54,524 bases of DNA, from positions 1 through 54,524 of the forward strand of contig CAZOHG010000023.1 of NCBI GenBank assembly GCA_964579725.1, written 5' to 3'. Positions within the stretch are counted from its first letter, which is position 1. Each line of letters starts with the position of its first letter. Under the pieces are notes generated by a model that ran no database searches, was not told the DNA's origin, and worked only from the letters and a program-made list of their open reading frames with translations. The DNA is from CAZOHG01 sp964579725 (lineage in GTDB: Bacteria > Zhuqueibacterota > JdFR-76 > BMS3Abin05). This document shows positions 53,828 to 54,524 of the stretch, one piece after another. The translations under genes were made by a program, and so were the position numbers.

Positions 53828-54217
53828 ATGAAAATAAATCGATTTGAAGAACTTGAATGTTGGAAGGAAGCAAGAAAATTGGTTAAATTGGTATACGAAG
53901 TAGTCAATTCAAATGGGAGGATAAAGCAGGATTATCGGTTTCGGGATCAGATAACTTCTGCAGCAATTTCAACTATGTCAAACATTGCGGAAGGTTTTTC
54001 AAGAAGAACAAATAAGGAGTTCATTCACTATTTGTTTATTTCAAAAGCCTCTTCGTCAGAAGTTCAAAGTTTATTCTATGCCGCATTGGATTTGCAATAT
54101 ATTTCTCCAGATACCTTCAAATTGGTCTACAATCAAGCACAAATCGTATCCAAACTTGACTCCGGATTGATTTCATACTTATTACAGTCTGAAAAATTGC
54201 ATCATAAAATTAATTAA
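53828..54217 (+). CDS. Four-helix-bundle protein, S23/IVP family
   Basis: Predicted 129-residue all-helical cytoplasmic protein. The start FEELECWKEARKLVKLVYEV, then FRDQITSAAISTMSNIAEGF, the conserved NIAEGFSRRTNKEFIHYLFI and SSSEVQSLFYAALDLQYIS are the signature of proteins first seen in 23S rRNA intervening sequences and related to the Avd protein of diversity-generating retroelements. No reverse transcriptase or rRNA is nearby, so this is a stand-alone copy. It is AT-rich compared with its neighbours and lies between imperfect inverted repeats, suggesting acquisition. Molecular function unknown; nucleic-acid binding is likely for the fold. Confidence 0.88.
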   Translation: MKINRFEELECWKEARKLVKLVYEVVNSNGRIKQDYRFRDQITSAAISTMSNIAEGFSRRTNKEFIHYLFISKASSSEVQSLFYAALDLQYISPDTFKLVYNQAQIVSKLDSGLISYLLQSEKLHHKIN

Positions 54218-54403
54218 TTATTTATTTGAAAAACTCGTATAATGAGCCCAAGGAAATGTACTTAATCAATAGCGTTGTCGTTTTTAGTAGGGGGAATCAA
54301 CTTCTAATAATTATTTTTCCAATTAAAAATTTCGATAAGTGAACAAATCATGATTTTGCTTTGAACACAATAAACTCAATGAACCCATAAAACAAAAAGC
54401 TCT
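54218..54403 (+). promoter_or_regulatory. Leader of the NusG-like gene
   Basis: 186 AT-rich nt with a perfect TATAAT at 54238-54243 but no good -35 at the right distance (TAATTA at 54215). The right arm of the inverted repeat is at 54369-54393. No ribosome site is evident before the ATG at 54404. Confidence 0.3.
54369..54393 (-). repeat. Right arm of imperfect inverted repeat around the S23 gene
   Basis: The reverse complement contains TTTATGGGTTCATTGAGTT, matching the left arm at 53775-53800 except for three positions. Further diverged copies of the same theme follow up to 54425. Confidence 0.45.
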
Positions 54404-54524
54404 ATGAATGCAATAGGCTCAACGGATTTAGTAAATTCGACTACCCAAGAAAATCCATCCAGCAAAATTGACACTCTCCACTGGTACGCCATTTACACCC
54501 GGCCGCGGTTTGAGAAAAAGGTGG
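54404..54524 (+). CDS. NusG-like antiterminator (UpxY/RfaH type), 5' part
   Basis: The first 40 codons of a gene cut by the window end. After a polar N-terminal tail of about 25 residues comes LHWYAIYTRPRFEKKV, the first strand and helix of the NusG N-terminal domain, which binds the RNA polymerase clamp. Specialised NusG paralogues such as UpxY head capsule and EPS operons in Bacteroidota and allow transcription through the long locus. The preceding wzc-like gene and the extended N-terminus make this more likely than housekeeping NusG, but the missing C-terminal part leaves it open. Confidence 0.8.
   Translation, partial: MNAIGSTDLVNSTTQENPSSKIDTLHWYAIYTRPRFEKKV

Noticed and set aside
1..54524. 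CRISPR array, prophage or transposon
   Set aside because: No regularly spaced direct repeats, integrase, transposase or phage structural gene was seen on either strand.

Overview
The window looks like a chromosomal segment of a Gram-negative, LPS-making bacterium from the FCB (Fibrobacterota-Chlorobiota-Bacteroidota) side of the tree, more likely a relative such as Calditrichota/KSB1 than a classical Bacteroidota member. The reasons are an LpxC-FabZ fusion, a PorX-type response regulator with a PglZ domain, and a giant C25 (gingipain/PorU-like) protein ending in a FlgD-like sorting domain, together with BamA, TamB, Skp, LpxD, LpxA and LolA. The phylum assignment is inference; no rRNA is present. 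Most genes are on the + strand, tightly packed, often with ATGA/GTGA/TAATG overlaps, and GGAGG-type ribosome sites are common.

Region 1 (1-10129) is the end of a surface-polysaccharide locus: a Gfo/Idh/MocA sugar dehydrogenase, a GT4 glycosyltransferase, a Wzx-like flippase, a D-glucuronyl C5-epimerase-like protein, a 567-nt non-coding stretch with a near-consensus promoter and palindromic repeats, a second glycosyltransferase, a Wzy/O-antigen-ligase-like membrane protein, a GT2 and a third GT4 enzyme. Region 2 (10193-19214) holds the 1798-residue C25/PorU-like protein, a convergent minus-strand pair (BASS-type transporter and TtcA-like tRNA thiolase), and porX behind a strong promoter. C25 protein and PorX together point to a type IX secretion system whose core lies elsewhere.

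Region 3 (19214-28340) is housekeeping: tsaE, tsaB, rimI, accD, surE, guaA, glmS and an LpoA-like TPR plus periplasmic-binding-fold protein. Region 4 (28704-43725) is an envelope supercluster: uppS, tamB, bamA, skp/ompH, lpxD, lpxC-fabZ, lpxA, a lipoate-ligase family gene, dxr and rseP, closed by a clear intrinsic terminator. Region 5 (43935-50933) starts with its own promoter and carries plsY, an aminotransferase, gcvT, comB, ftsK and lolA.

Region 6 (51072-54524) begins another polysaccharide locus: a promoter, a Wzc-type chain-length/tyrosine-kinase protein with an 11-tyrosine tail, an AT-rich island with a four-helix-bundle (S23-type) gene between imperfect inverted repeats, and the first 40 codons of a NusG-like (UpxY/RfaH-type) antiterminator that runs off the end. 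No tRNA, rRNA, CRISPR array, transposase or phage gene was recognised. I did not find a clearly new multi-gene system. The best leads are the promoter-driven non-coding stretch at 4.6-5.2 kb, the C5-epimerase-like gene, the C25/PorX pair, the tyrosine tail and the S23 cassette.
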